Positions 10,259-21,296 of a stretch of DNA of 64,000 nucleotides are shown here, in pieces. The stretch is taken from the NCBI GenBank assembly GCA_023935145.1, contig CM043697.1, positions 50,032,001 through 50,096,000 of the forward strand. Reading direction: 5' to 3'. Each line of letters begins with the position of its first letter. The first letter of the stretch is position 1. The position numbers and the translations under genes were made by a program. This stretch comes from Bretschneidera sinensis (Eukaryota > Streptophyta > Magnoliopsida > Brassicales > Akaniaceae). A model generated the notes under the pieces. It was given only the letters and a program-made list of their open reading frames with translations, was not told the origin of the DNA and did no database searches.

Positions 10259-10740
10259 TAGATTTGACTTCTAAGAGGATCAAACTAGTTAGAAAGAACC
10301 TTAGAGTAGCACATAACAGACAAAAGGGATATGCTGATAATAGAAGATGACCTCTTGAGTTTTAGGTTGTTGACTAGGTGTTTTTGAAGATATCTCTGTG
10401 GAAGGGTGTATTGAGATTTAAGAAGAAAAGAAAGTTGAGTCCAAGATTTGTGGGGCCATATGAGGTAATTGAAAGAGTTGGACCAGTAGCATACAAATTT
10501 GATTTACCTCTCGAGTTAAAACAATTACATAATGTGTTTCATGTTTCACTTTTGAGAAAGTGTTTACATGATGAATCACATAATATTCTGAGTTAGGCTG
10601 TAGAATTTCAGGAAGATTTGACCTTTATGCAAGTATCAATCAGAATTCTGGACAGAAATAAACAAGTCTTGCGTAATAAAATTATTCATTTGATTCAGGA
10701 GCATGAGGCAAGAATGAGAAATGAGTACCCCCACCTTTTT
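10259..10740 (+). pseudogene. Integrase C-terminal domain and truncated chromodomain
   Basis: After a stop, SLWKGVLRFKKKRKLSPRFVGPYEVIERVGPVAYKFDLP with LHNVFHVSLLRKC is the integrase C-terminal (GPY/F) module (open at 10378-10596). It runs into RILDRNKQVLRNKIIHLIQ and then EYPHLFHELG. In chromoviruses of this type the RILDR segment opens the chromodomain; here about 20 residues around its WxxH/EATWE core seem to be missing, so chromatin targeting would be lost. Confidence 0.8.
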
Positions 10741-10780
10741 CATGAGTTAGGTAAGAAAATTTCAGGGACAAAATTTTTAT

Positions 10781-10794
10781 AAGGTGGGTAGAAT
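10781..10794 (+). promoter_or_regulatory. Polypurine tract of element B0
   Basis: AAGGTGGGTAGAAT immediately precedes the LTR start TGTAATACCC, as in Tekay/Del-like chromoviruses. Confidence 0.8.
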
Positions 10795-12176
10795 TGTAAT
10801 ACCCGTATTCTTAAAGTAAGGGTAAAGAAGTAATTCAATAAATATGACATGGAATTAAAATAAAAAAGTAGATATGAAAGATTTATTATTGAATAAAATA
10901 ATTCTTTATAAAAAAAAAGACAGGACACCTGGTAGTGTGGTGCCAAAAGAAAAAGAAAAAGAAAAAGAAAAGGAAAAAAAAAAGGGTAAACACCTAGACG
11001 CTTAGCATCCAGGTGTGTAGCATGCAAATCTCAAGTGTCTTACATTCAAGACACCTTAGAGGAACAAAACGGTGGGAGTTTAATATAAAAACAGTTTTTT
11101 TGTTTTGTTTTATTATTTTCCTACCAAATCCTGTTTGGTTTTCTTCTTTCTTCAATTCAAATTACTCTCTTTCTTTAAACACCTGGGGACTCAAAGAAAG
11201 GTTGAAAAATTGAAATTTTGAAGAAGTTTACGGTAAAATTTTAAAGAGATTCGAGGCAAGCTTTAAGAAAAACAAAAGGTAATAATGTGAATTTTATTTT
11301 TGAAATTATGCATACATGAAATTACCCGGAAATTGATTTAGAAATTTAAAAGGGTATGAATTAAGGAAGAATTGAAGAATAAATTAGAAATTTTAATATA
11401 AATATTATGCCAGGCATGATGTATTTTCTGTTATGTATGAAAATTGATTGATTTATTGATTTGGAATTTGAAAATATGTTGATTATTAATTATATAAGAA
11501 TTTATATTTTAAAAAAGATGGATTAATGAAAATTATGCCGAGAAGTTATATGAAACTTCTGAAAATATGATTGAAAATTTATATGACATATGACGAGATA
11601 ATTTAATGAATATGATAAAAAAAATAAAAATTTTGAGAAAGAACTGGATAGCTAAATTGAATGCTTGTTTTCATATTATTGCTCATATGTATGAAATAAA
11701 AGACTAGGAATGCAGTTGGTCTGCTTTTTTTTCTTCATATTATTGCTCATATGCATAAAATAAAAGACTGGGAAGGCCACCAGTCCAGCAAAAAAAAAAA
11801 AGAACCAAGAAGGCAGCCGTTCTAGCTGAAAATAAAAGAACCAAGAAGACAATCGGTCCAGCTGAAAATAAAAGAACCGGGTAAACAGTCGGTCTAGATG
11901 AAAATAAAATAACCGGGAAGGCAGTCAGTCTAGCTGAAAATAAAAAAACCAGGAAGGCAGCCGGTCTAGCTGAAACATGTCGATATGTAGGAAGATGTTC
12001 CCAGATAATAATATGAAATGATCTGATGAGAAAGAAAGAAAGATAATTTAAATTCATGCATTGCATTTGCTTTAATTATTGATTGGGATGCTAAAGTGTC
12101 AGACTTGATTGTGATATATTGATAGATAAATGAGTCTCACAGAGATGCAGATATGATGAGAAAAAAAAATTGACAG
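10795..12176 (+). repeat. 3' LTR of B0, segment 1
   Basis: Starts TGTAATACCCGTATTC and is closely similar to the element B LTR from 33255. It contains a 36-bp-unit minisatellite and ends with the GACAG duplicated by insertion of element C (12172-12176). Confidence 0.88.
11690..11975 (+). repeat. LTR minisatellite, about 36-bp unit, about seven copies
   Basis: Units of the type GAACCGGGAAGGCAGTCGGT followed by CTAGCTGAAAATAAAA repeat about seven times; the last five are regular. The equivalent place in the element B LTR (34350-34472) has only about three units. The reverse-strand open frame over this array is a repeat artefact. Confidence 0.85.
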
Positions 12177-13412
12177 TGTTGGAACGATTATCTACTTAAA
12201 TAAATATGCAAATAATCGTTCTAGTTTTACTTGCAAGTGCACAAGGTCTGTGGTAGCATAGTGTGCAAGTGCGAGATCATTTCCACAGGGATTGGTGAAT
12301 TTCTATTTAGAATTAGTTTCTTCAAGTTAAAAGAGAAATAACAGTTTGATTGTGAGTAAATAACAGTAATGAGATCATAAGACTACGATATCCACCACTA
12401 ATTATACTTTCCCACTTGCTAAAGTTTCAGTGCTCTAGCCTTATCACGAATATCTAATGGTTGCCAACCTAAGGGCTTGGCCCACACCTTAGGCTATTGA
12501 TCTCCCTATGCAACGAGTTAGGCATGGCGTATACTCTAACTTTTTTCTCTCTTAAGGGATTCAGCACTGGTGTATACTGAGTTGTTCTTTAAGCGAGCAT
12601 GAGGGCTGTGGAGATCGACAACCACATGGGACCTAGGGCTTGGTCCGCTCCCGGTTTCCTATGTTGATTAACCCGAGAATCCGGATAAGATATCCCTTGT
12701 TACTAATATCGAACCCAGGACTCGGTCATCCAAATTGATTCGACTAACCTATCCATACCACATGCATACGTTGATCAGACACATACATATGAGGAATGTA
12801 AATATAAACAGGTATTAATCAAGTTAAATATTCTAACAAGGCTATAGCAAAGATAATCAATGAATTAATATGTGGTAAAGCATAACTAGGGCTTCAATCG
12901 AGCCCTATAGGAGTTTAGTTACACATACTAAGTAAACTAAACATGCTAGTCATAATTAAATAAAAACAGAAAACTAAAACAGAAGAAGACTCTGGAGATG
13001 AGTCGTCAATTCCTTTCCTAAGCTCTCTACTTCGAATCTAGAACAAAAGGTGTGTGTTATTTGTTTTACAGGGCTATTTATAGGGTCTTCATGGTGTCCC
13101 GAAACCCTAATTCCTTTTTGGAGTCGGAATATTTCTTTCCAATTCTGGCTCTGCCGCCTCTAGAGTGATTGCGCTCGAGCGTATGGGTATGCACTCGAGC
13201 CTTCTTCACGTGCACTCGTGCTCTTGTGCACTCAATCCCAATGGCAGAACTTGACTTTTGCTCCTAAAAGCTCCAAATTATTACTTTTTTGTCAAGTCCT
13301 ATGAAAAACACATAAAACACGAAAATGAAGTAAAATCCATAAAAATAGATAAATAAGTTACTTAACAAATGTAAATTAAGGGGCTTAAATATGACTATTT
13401 AAGCACTTATCA
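12177..13412 (-). repeat. 3' LTR of element C
   Basis: 1,236 bp, near-identical to 19777-21044. It contains a TATTTATAGGG box near 13075 (minus-strand CTATAAATA) and GCGCTCGAGCG/GCACTCG motifs at 13155-13245. Confidence 0.92.
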
Positions 13413-13450
13413 CACCCCAAAACTTATATATTGCTAGTCCCTTAGCAATA
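13413..13450 (-). promoter_or_regulatory. Polypurine tract and pre-PPT hairpin of element C
   Basis: In element sense, the hairpin TATTGCTA-AGGGAC-TAGCAATA (13429-13450, 8-bp stem) precedes the purine-rich AAGTTTTGGGGTG, which abuts the LTR at 13412. Confidence 0.82.
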
Positions 13451-14966
13451 CAAAATTAAAGACTATGTTAGAACATAATTTAAAGATAAATTCATTTCCA
13501 TGATACTCAAAGATTTGGGTTGCACATAAAACTATGATAACCGTTCATGAGTAAGTTTTAGAATAAAAACACATTTTGGATTGCAAAAGGACTTTCAAAA
13601 GTTTTAAGTTACTTACCTAAGGTTGGCTTAAGGTATCACAAGTTTGATTTATATATGATGAGTTAGCACATATAAGATGGGGCTTCCATATAATTTTAGC
13701 GTATAAGGTTTCGATGCCTAAACTTTTATCGAATTCCTTATCAAAGAGAACAAAAATGGCATAATACTTGCTTTTTTTCTTTTTATCATGCGATCTTTGC
13801 CATGTTGAGTTCCATCGAGCTTTCTATTTGACCCTTGTAACGAGTGTTTAGCCAATGACTCCCAAACCAGATGGTTTTAGGGCATTACGTGTAAAGACAC
13901 CCTTAAGGACTTACTAACTCGAGTCAAAAAGGCTACGGAACTAACAGGTTTTAATGCTTCTAAATGAGTCCCATGCTGCCATGTTGAGTTCCCTCGAGCA
14001 TTCTAGTTGACCCTTGTAACGAGTGTTTGGCCAATGACTCCCAAACCAAATGGTTTTAGGGCATTAGGTGTAAAGACACCCCTAAGGACTTACTAACTCG
14101 AGTCAAAAAGGCTACGGAACTAACAGGTTTTTTATACTTCTTAATGAATTTCCCACCTTTTGATGTGAACACTCAATGCTTACTGAGGCAAGAGGCTCAG
14201 TTACTCAGTGGGAAAATTTATTATGATCATTAAAGGTTTACTTTCCACCTTTTGACGTGAACAATCAATGCTTACTAAGGCAAGAGGCCCAGTTACTCAG
14301 TGAAAAGTTTTTATTGATCATTAGAAGCCTTTTTTTTATCATTTTTTGCATAATGAACATATTTTTTTTTCTGCTTTATTTTTCTTATGCCAAAGTGTTC
14401 TTTTCAATAAGTTATCCATTTACAGTTAGATTATGGAAACATATACAAGAGAATTATATGTCATACCCCACACAAATGTGTGTTAAATGTACTCTTGCAA
14501 ATTTGGATCAAACTCGTGAATTCTTAGGTGCCTTGAGGTAGGTAACTAAACTTTGTAAAATTCCTATTGCAAGACTATGTGTTCTAGCTTTTAAGATTAC
14601 TAATGAAGTGTTATCAAAATTTTAAATTAATCAAAATTTTTGTTTATCAAAAGAACATGCATTTATCTTCATACAAAAAAAAAAAAAAACTGGGACTTAG
14701 TGTGTGCATGCATTTCAAGTGTGTGTGTGATAGTATCTAGTATCTCCCACTACTCCCAAACTTAAAATACACATTGTCCTCAATGTGTGTGTGGCATGGA
14801 AAGATCTGACCTAGGAGATGGAGAACTCGGTTGTTTGTTTGCGGGTCCACACCCCCAAACTTAAATTGGATGCACGCACTGAGTACCTGACAAAGAAAAA
14901 TAAACATTGTGCTGGAAAACAAAATATGCAAACTTAAACATGTAAATATACTATACTAAAAGATGA
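13451..14966 (-). other. Conserved non-coding 3' region of element C
   Basis: No genes. It contains two tandem duplications: one of about 175 bp (13800-13950 and 13976-14128, each with the two-hairpin motif), and one of about 80 bp (about 14153-14235 and 14236-14322, GACGTGAAC...GAGGCAAGAGG...CAGTTACTCAGTG). Very similar blocks occur in D (23146-23430) and E (52553-52730), although their LTRs differ. Confidence 0.7.
13861..14117 (-). other. Two copies of a conserved two-hairpin motif
   Basis: Copies at 13861-13938 and 14040-14117. In element sense each has GGTGT-CTTT-ACACC and AAACCA-NN-TGGTTT stems about 10 nt apart. Differences between copies fall mainly in the loops. Further copies are at 23146-23222, 27519-27595 and 52553-52629. 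The role is unknown; an RNA element such as a packaging or transport signal is one possibility. Confidence 0.6.
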
Positions 14967-15030
14967 AAAGGATATGTCTGGGGTGCCTCCCATGAGCGTT
15001 AAGTTTAATATCTTCAACCAGACGGGGTAT
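14967..15030 (-). other. Post-coding conserved motif of element C
   Basis: In element sense it has GTCTGGTTGAAGATATTAAA, then ACGCTCATGGGAGGCACCCC. It marks the end of the coding region. Equivalents: A 41020-41079, D 24007-24066, E 53377-53438. Confidence 0.7.
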
Positions 15031-15034
15031 CTCC

Positions 15035-16148
15035 TCACTGCTGATTATCAGTGGGTGCAGTCGATGAGGTACCAGGTGCAGGAGGTAAGCGGTCAAGGAT
15101 GGCCTGTAACATCGCCTCCTGTCGTGTGAACTGTGCCTCTAACCTATCAATCTGCCAATGGATTAAATGGGCTGCCTCATGATCCTCCCGACAGATGTTG
15201 GATAACTCACATTGGAACGAGGATAACTCATCCAGAAGATGCTGATACTCCATAGAACCCATATATGGCTGGTCCTCGGGGCATGTGCGACTGGCTGTGG
15301 CTCCACTGAGCTCTCCCAAATAAGAGGTGGTCACTCACCGGACCGTCGATAGAGGAACCTCTAATCCCCTTCTTCTTGAAGATATGGCTGAGCAAGAAGG
15401 GGAAAGGAAGGCCCCAGGCATTAGTTGTGGTCGTCTGCCGGTTATGCACCCCATCCCAGAATTTGTGTATCTGACTCCATATTACTGCTGGGATGGAGTA
15501 CCAATGACCTCAATGGAAAGCGTAGAGAGCTTGCAGAAACTGATCCCATATCTGTGTCTTGTGCCCCAAAGGGCACACATTACACTGCAGGACTGAGTCG
15601 ACGAACCATAGGCGGGGAGGCAGCCTCGATCGGCTCCCCGTATTGTTATGACGGTCGATGTACTGACCAGCACACATATCCTCAATGATGTGTGGGAGAG
15701 GGAACGAGTCAGGCTGCTCCTCTATGTGGCTGTCCTCCGGTGAAGTCTCATCACAACAGTGTAACGAGCTGGCTATGTCAGTGGTGGTCAGCTCTATGAA
15801 TTTGCCCTGGATTGAGGAAGATAAGATCTCTGGCCTGGTGCAGTCGTACGTTAGGTTCTCATAAAAACTGATCACAAATCGAGTGTATACCGTCGAGCAG
15901 ATCAGTTTAAATAACCGCTTGAGTCCCCGGCTCTTGAATTCTTGGACCGCCCATCTTGTGGTGTCCAAAGTCTTAAAATCCTCTTCTATGTTAAAAGTTG
16001 TCTCGAACAGTATTTCACACAATTCGAAACTAGGCCAAGATGTTTGGTGACGGCTGCTAGAAGTGTGGGATGTGAAAGCCATGTGTTGGGGGCAAATAGT
16101 AGTGCTTCTGGTGTGATTGCGCTCATACGCAGCTGCTAGTGCGCTCAA
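15035..16148 (-). pseudogene. Extra ORF of element C, resembling the 'putative plant transposon protein' domain
   Basis: Reads from 16148 in one frame to a TGA at 15510-15512, continues in the same frame from 15449 (GLPFPFLLSHIFKKKGI), then shifts to a frame ending at 15035. The segment RGLKRLFKLICSTVYTRFV, FYENLTYD, GKFIELTTTDIASSLHC resembles a domain common in plant transposon-associated proteins (FYxNL, then GKxIxLTxxDI). The last part (15334-15035) is Gln/Glu-rich with a possible coiled coil (HWQIDRLEAQFTRQEAMLQ). It lies downstream of protease, where RT should be, on the same strand, with a putative own promoter at 16599-16615. It has no enzyme motifs. The domain match is from memory. 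Confidence 0.5.
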
Positions 16149-16533
16149 TCACACAGATTGAATTACGCTCGATCGCACTCGATCAGCCAATAGGTCGAAC
16201 ACCTTATGCGCACCAAAAACCTGAAGCTGTAAGATGCATACACCCTTGATCTGAAACCTCTTGCACATGGAAAACTATCCAATCAATACACACTAATATC
16301 ATATATAGATTTATGTATATGTAAACTAAAGATCAGAATGGCGTGTGTAAGGATCAAAAAAGAAAAACAAAACATGTGTATACCTTGTGTGTGTGGAAAG
16401 AGTGGTATGTGTGTAAAGGAGACAAAAAATGTATGTGTCTTATGGTCGGATTGATTACATGGTGAGATAATGGTGGTGTGGTGTGTCGGATAAGAGTTGA
16501 AGTTAGGGCTTTACTGTGTGAGATGGATTGTGC
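16149..16533 (-). other. Leader of the extra ORF (non-coding)
   Basis: No gene seen. On the minus strand this is T/GT-rich sequence between the CT-rich tract and the extra ORF. It contains CAAGGTATAC near 16381 and TTTCAG near 16248, which could be the ends of a 5'-UTR intron, but this is speculative. The part next to the ORF (16105-16190) has several GCGCTCAATC/GCACTCGATC motifs. Confidence 0.35.
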
Positions 16534-16615
16534 GAGAGAGAGAGAGAGAGAGAGCAGAATTGCGATTGAGCGTAAGTGAGTGAGGGGACGAAAAACTGTT
16601 TATAATAGGCACGTG
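16534..16615 (-). promoter_or_regulatory. Putative internal promoter of element C (G-box, TATA, CT-rich leader)
   Basis: Minus-strand order: CACGTG (16610-16615), TATTATAAA (16599-16607), then a (CT)n tract (16534-16554), about 400 bp before the extra ORF. Element E keeps CACGTG (53565-53570) and TATAAAC (53553-53559) at the equivalent place. The promoter role is inferred from the layout only. Confidence 0.45.
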
Positions 16616-16634
16616 ACTTTTCTGCCCTGAATGC

Positions 16635-16760
16635 ACTCGAGTGCTTTGTGAAGTGCACTCGATCGCATTTGAGCGCAACTGTTTAACGTGATATGCTCGC
16701 TCACAGTGCAGGGTAAGGTGGTGCTCGAGCGCATATGGTGTGCCCTCGATCGCAAGATAG
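16635..16760 (-). repeat. Cluster of GCACTCGATCGC/GCTCGAGCGC motifs
   Basis: About five CpG-rich near-palindromes (TGCACTCGAGTGC, TGCACTCGATCGCA, GTGCTCGAGCGCA, GCCCTCGATCGCA) in 125 bp, just upstream of the putative internal promoter in minus-strand sense. The same motif family occurs in the LTRs of C, D and E. Confidence 0.7.
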
Positions 16761-16928
16761 GAATAGTAAAAAGAGGTTATATAACGAAATGAATTAAGGT
16801 ATAAAGTGGGAACGATATAGTCATACCAATTTTTAGTGGCCTCAGTACCACTAACCTTGATAGAGGCACTTGAGCTCTATATTAAGCGAGTGAAATTGCT
16901 CAAGTGCTCCTTATGGTAGCTTTTAAGG

Positions 16929-17640
16929 CTATGTCTGTTGAAGGAGGCACTTAAGGCCCTCATCAAGTGGTTCTAAGTTTGTTGATAGTTGCTTTGTCTC
17001 CAATTTAGGTACCTGGTAGATAAAACAAGGAAGAGTAGCATTAGTAAGTACATGATTTTTAAATTGAGGATTATACTTACTTGAAGGTTTAGGTGTGCTC
17101 TCGATGGTGTGCACAGCTCCATGGACATCTTTAATCACATTATCCTCTGGCCCAATTTCCAATCCTATGTCATCATGGATGGTCTTCAATGGATCAGTGA
17201 CATGGGCCTTGGACACTTTCTCATCAATTCCTTGCATGAAACTCACATTATGACGTTCATCATTAGTTTTAGTGGAGTCTAGTGTATTAAAGATTTTAAA
17301 TTCTACTTCTTCATCATTTACTCTCATTGTGACAATACCTCTTTTTACGTTAATGTTTGTGTCAGCAGTGATCATAAATGGTCTCCCTAAGATGATAGGG
17401 AGTGGTACAGGTATAAGACACTCCTCCAAGTCTAATACAATAAAATCAGCAGATAAAATAAATTTACCTACTCTTACAAAAACATCCTCGAGTATACTTC
17501 TTAGTCGTTTGATGCTTCTGTCAGCCAATTATAATGTAATGGAGGTTGGTTGGAGTTCTCCAAAACCTAGTGTCTCGAATACACTATAAGGTAGCAAATT
17601 GACACTCGCTCCAAGATCCAATAACGTGTGCTAAAAAAAT
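16929..17640 (-). pseudogene. Ty3 protease of element C
   Basis: Retropepsin-like domain with catalytic DLGAS at 17604-17618, then ADRSIKRLRS, VGKFILSADFIVLDLEE and PIILGRPFMITADT. An in-frame TAA near 17531, where related copies have CAA, breaks it. The C-terminal tail (KVSKAHVTDPLKT, then IGPEDN) corresponds to tails in E and A and is not part of the protease fold. It is out of frame with gag upstream, so a frameshift lies between 17640 and 17750. Confidence 0.85.
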
Positions 17641-17749
17641 TGGTCACCTAGCCTGCAAGGAATTGAAAACTACCTAGATCTTTTAGTTTTGGTGGGAGTT
17701 TTCTTAATAATATAGCACTTACCTCTTCGATCAAGGCTACCGTCTCATG

Positions 17750-19477
17750 CTAATGAAACTTCTGTTTGTTAGTGCAATAATCTTTTAAAAACTTAACATA
17801 AGCAGGTAGTTGTTTTATTGCCTCTAATAAAGGAATATTTATTTCCACCTTTTTCAAGGTTTCAAATATGTCAATTATTTTAGCTTCCTTTTTAGGCTTC
17901 ACCAACCTTTGAGGGAAGGGTGAAGGTGTATTTACCTTTTTTATCTCTCTTACCTTAGATGTAGTGGTTTGGTCTGGAGATGCTTGTGTAGGCTCACTGG
18001 TGCCGATGACTTTTCCACTTCTTAGGGTTGTTATAGCATTTAGCTGCTGGTGTCCTCTTGGATTAGGTAATGGCTGGGCCGGGAGCTCGCCTTGCTTTCT
18101 GGTACTCAATTCCTTGGCCAACTGTCCCATTTGTACCTCTAGTCCTTGAATGGGTTGATCGTGTTAGGCAGTGATTTGCCTCATTTTTGTCCGAAATTGC
18201 CTTGACTCTTCCATAAACTGTTCATGTTTATTCAAGATTTGTTGTTGCTGAGTTGCTAATTGCATCACAAGGCTTTCGAGGTCATTCTTCTTTGGTTCAG
18301 GAGCAAATTGGGCTGCTGGTTGGAAATTTCTTTGCTACCCTTGACTGTTTTTGTTGTTGCTCCATGAGAAGTTCGGGTGATTCCGCCAACCAGGGTTGTA
18401 TGTGTTGGCATAGGAGTTGTTCTTCGACGGATAATTATTTAGTCCCACAAAGTTGGCTTGCTCATGATCTGCAGAATATAGAGGACACATATCAGTATTA
18501 TGATCAAACTATGAGCAAATGGCACATACCTATAGTGGTGCAGCAGACGGGTTAGTGGAGGTGTTCTGAGCGGCCATGGTTTTAACTAATAGGTCAAGTT
18601 TTCTTTCTACCATGGCCATTTAAAGAGATGATCCTCCATTTAAGCTTACCTCATACATACCCTTACTTTTGGTTAGATGTCTACCTCGGGAGGAGAACTG
18701 CTGCGTGTGTTCACTTAGGGTTTCGAAAAGTTCCATTGCTTCTTTGCGGCTCTTTTCCATCAACACCCCTCCGCAACCTGAATCAACAATGTTTTTGTTA
18801 GAATCACTTAAACCTTCATAAAAGACTTGTACCAGTTCGTCTTGGGGCAAGTTGTGGTGTGGGCACTTGAGTAGTAGCTCGTTGAAGTGTCCCCAGGCCT
18901 CGAAGAATAGATCTCCATCCTTTTGTTGGAAGGATTGTATTTCTTTCCTCATTTGCCGTATCTTTTGCGCTGGGAAGAACTTCCTTAGAAATTTACTTGC
19001 CAACTCCTCCCAAGTGTGGATGAAAATTGCAGGCAAAGAATTATACAATAATTTAGCATTATCTTTCAAGGAAAAAGGGAAAAGAATTAACTTTATTCCT
19101 TCTTGGTCTAGGCCTCAGATGTGATGGAATTTGCAGAGGTCGAAGAACTCTCGAAAGTGCAAATGTGGATCCTTACTAGGTGTACCCCTAAAGTGAGTCA
19201 GTGCACTGAGTATCTGTAGGGATATGTAATAGTTTCCTTCCACCTCAGGTTGATACGCAATGCATGAAGGTTGTTCGAGGTTCTGCGGGATGAAGGATTG
19301 CTTCATCAACCTCCGCTCAAGTGGTTGTTGTTCAGCTATCTGCTCTGCCATTAGCATCTCTTCCTTACTTCCTTCTCCTACCTCTTCCGAGTTATCCCTA
19401 AACCTTTGTCGGATAGACCTTTCAAGCTCGGGATCAAAGGGAAGGACTGCTAGATTCTTGGACCATCGTCCGTGCAT
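17750..19477 (-). pseudogene. Ty3 gag of element C
   Basis: One reading frame from 19477 to 17750 interrupted by stops at 19115, 18620 and between. The N-terminal part (FDPELERSIRQRFRDN, then SFIPQNLEQPSC, LQILSALTHFRG) leads into a retrotransposon gag domain: LTHFRGTPSKDPHLHFREF, SLKDNAKLLYNSLP, WEELASKFLRKFFPAQK, FFEAWGHFNELLLKCPHH. The region near 18450 encodes a poorly preserved knuckle. The C-terminal AITTLRSGKVIG is the usual start of the protease-proximal linker. It starts about 280 bp after the primer site. Confidence 0.88.
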
Positions 19478-19754
19478 GAATCAGTGGCAGATGTGTGAGT
19501 ATAGCAATCAAATGCTGCTGCTCGGATTACTCTCTGCCTCAATTGCGCTCGATCACACAAAAGAGTGTGCTCGATCGCAAGTGGCACAGAAGGCTCTCCT
19601 GGAGTACCTGAAACTGAGAAAAAAGAAAATTTTATTAGGGTTTTAAAGAAAAATAAGATAGAGATAACAATTAAGAATGGAATAGATTAAAAAAGAAATA
19701 ACAATAATTAAATTGAATGAGAAATTAATTCTAAAAAGAAATTTTAGCGCAATC

Positions 19755-19770
19755 TCTAGCAACGGCGCCA
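19755..19770 (-). other. Primer binding site of element C (tRNA-Asp-like)
   Basis: Minus strand TGGCGCCGTTGCTAGA, 6 nt inside the 5' LTR. TGGCGCCGTTG matches the acceptor end used by Athila/Tat-type elements (recalled as tRNA-Asp). Confidence 0.8.
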
Positions 19771-19776
19771 AAAACT

Positions 19777-21044
19777 TGTTGGAGCGATTATCTACTTAAA
19801 TAAATATGAAAATAATCATTCTAGTTTTACTTGCAAGTGCACAAGGTCTATGGTAGCATAGTGTGCAAGTGCGAGATCATTTCCACAGGGATTGGTGAAT
19901 TTCTATTTAGAATTAGTTTCTTCAAGTTAAAAGAGAAATAACAATTTGATTGTGAGTAAATAACAGTAATGAGATCATAGGGCTACGATATCCACCACTA
20001 ATTATACTTTCCCACTTGCTAAAGTTTCAGTGCTCTAGCCTTATCATGAATATCTAATGGTTGCCAACCTAAGGGCTTGGCCCACACCTTAGGCTATTGA
20101 TCTCCCTATGTAACGAGTTAGGCATAACGTATACTCTAACTTTTTTCTCTCTTAATGGATTCAGCATAGGTGTATACTGAGTTGTTCCTTAAGCGAGCAT
20201 GAAGGCTGTGGAGATTGGCAACCACACGGGACCTAGGTCTTGGTCCGCTCCCGGTTTCCCATGTTGATTAACCCGGGAATCCGGATAAGATATCCCTTGT
20301 TACTAATGTCGAACCCAGGACTCGATCATCCAAATTGATTCGACTAACCTATCCATACCACATGCATACGTTGATCAGATACATACATATGAGGATTGTA
20401 AATATAAATAGGTATTAATCAAGTTAAATATTCTAACAAGGCTATAGCAAAGATAATCAATGAATTAATATGTGGTAAAGCATAACTAGGGCTTCAATCG
20501 AGCCCTATAGGAGTTTAATTACACATACTAAGTAAACTAAACATGCTAGTCATAATTAAATAAAAACAGAAAACTAAAACAGAAGAAGACTCGGGAGACG
20601 AGTCATCAATTCCTCTCCTAAGCTCTCTACTTCAAATCTAGAACAAAAGATGTGTGTTATGTGTTTTACAGAGCTATTTATAGGGTCTTCATGGTATCCC
20701 GAAACCCTAATTCCTTTTTGGAGTCGGAAGATTTCTTTCCAATTCTGGCTCTACCGCCTCTGGAGTGATTGCGCTCTAGTGTATGCGGTATGTGCTCGAG
20801 CCTTCTTCACGTGCACTCGTGCTCTTGTGCACTCGATCCCAAGGGAGGTGGGATCGAGTGCACCTTGCTAGATGGCAGAACTTGACTTTTGCTCCTAAAA
20901 GCTCCAAATTATTAAATTTTTGTCCAAGTCCTATGAAAAACACATAAAACACGAAAATGAAGTAAAATCCATAGAAATAGATAAATAAGTTTCTTAACAA
21001 ATATAAATTAAGGGGCTTAAATATGACTATTTAAGCACTTATCA
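19777..21044 (-). repeat. 5' LTR of element C
   Basis: 1,268 bp, TGTTGGAGCG...CTTATCA on the plus strand, flanked outside by GACAG. About 30 bp longer than its partner, mainly near 20850. Confidence 0.92.
20674..20860 (-). promoter_or_regulatory. Putative LTR promoter of element C: TATA box with upstream palindromes
   Basis: Minus-strand CTATAAATAG at 20674-20683. In minus-strand sense the region 80-180 bp upstream (20766-20860) carries GCGCTCTAGTG, GTGCTCGAGC, GTGCACTCG and GCACTCGATC motifs. Promoter assignment is inferred from position. Confidence 0.55.
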
Positions 21045-21049
21045 GACAG

Positions 21050-21296
21050 TGTGATATGATAAAAATTGATTTGCTTAATTGATTTTATGTTGTGAACCTC
21101 ATAACGAGGTAAATAATGATGTTAAATTGATAGTCTCAAGATGAATAAATATACGAGAATAAAAATTGATATGTTTGATGATTAATTTTAGATGAGATTG
21201 ATAAATGGTTTGCATTATAATAGGATGTTATTATTGATTTATATGAGATAATAGATGAACAAATATGGGAAGATTATTTAAAAGAATGAATGATTA
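21050..21296 (+). repeat. 3' LTR of B0, segment 2
   Basis: Continues the B0 LTR after element C (TGTGATATGATAAAA; TTGTGAACCTCATAACGAGG matches the element B LTR near 34695) and ends with the GATTA (21292-21296) duplicated around element D. Confidence 0.85.

Larger units (their letters stand above)
12177..21044 (-). mobile_element. Element C: complete non-autonomous Ty3 (Athila/Tat-like) element, minus strand
   Basis: Perfect 5-bp target duplication GACAG at 12172-12176 and 21045-21049. LTRs are 12177-13412 and 19777-21044 (TGTTGG...TTATCA on the plus strand). A TGGCGCCGTTGC primer site on the minus strand places the 5' LTR on the right. Inside are gag, protease, and an extra ORF of a plant transposon-associated type; RT, RNase H and integrase are absent. 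The LTRs differ at only a few positions per 100 bp by eye, so it is among the younger insertions. Confidence 0.93.

Noticed and set aside
11740..12066. A 108-codon minus-strand open frame rich in repeated LVLLFSA.
   Set aside because: It reads the 36-bp minisatellite on the reverse strand; no domain, and no equivalent frame in the B LTR beyond the same repeats.
15327..15688. Plus-strand open frames of 87-89 codons.
   Set aside because: Overlap the minus-strand extra ORF of element C; composition fits a shadow.
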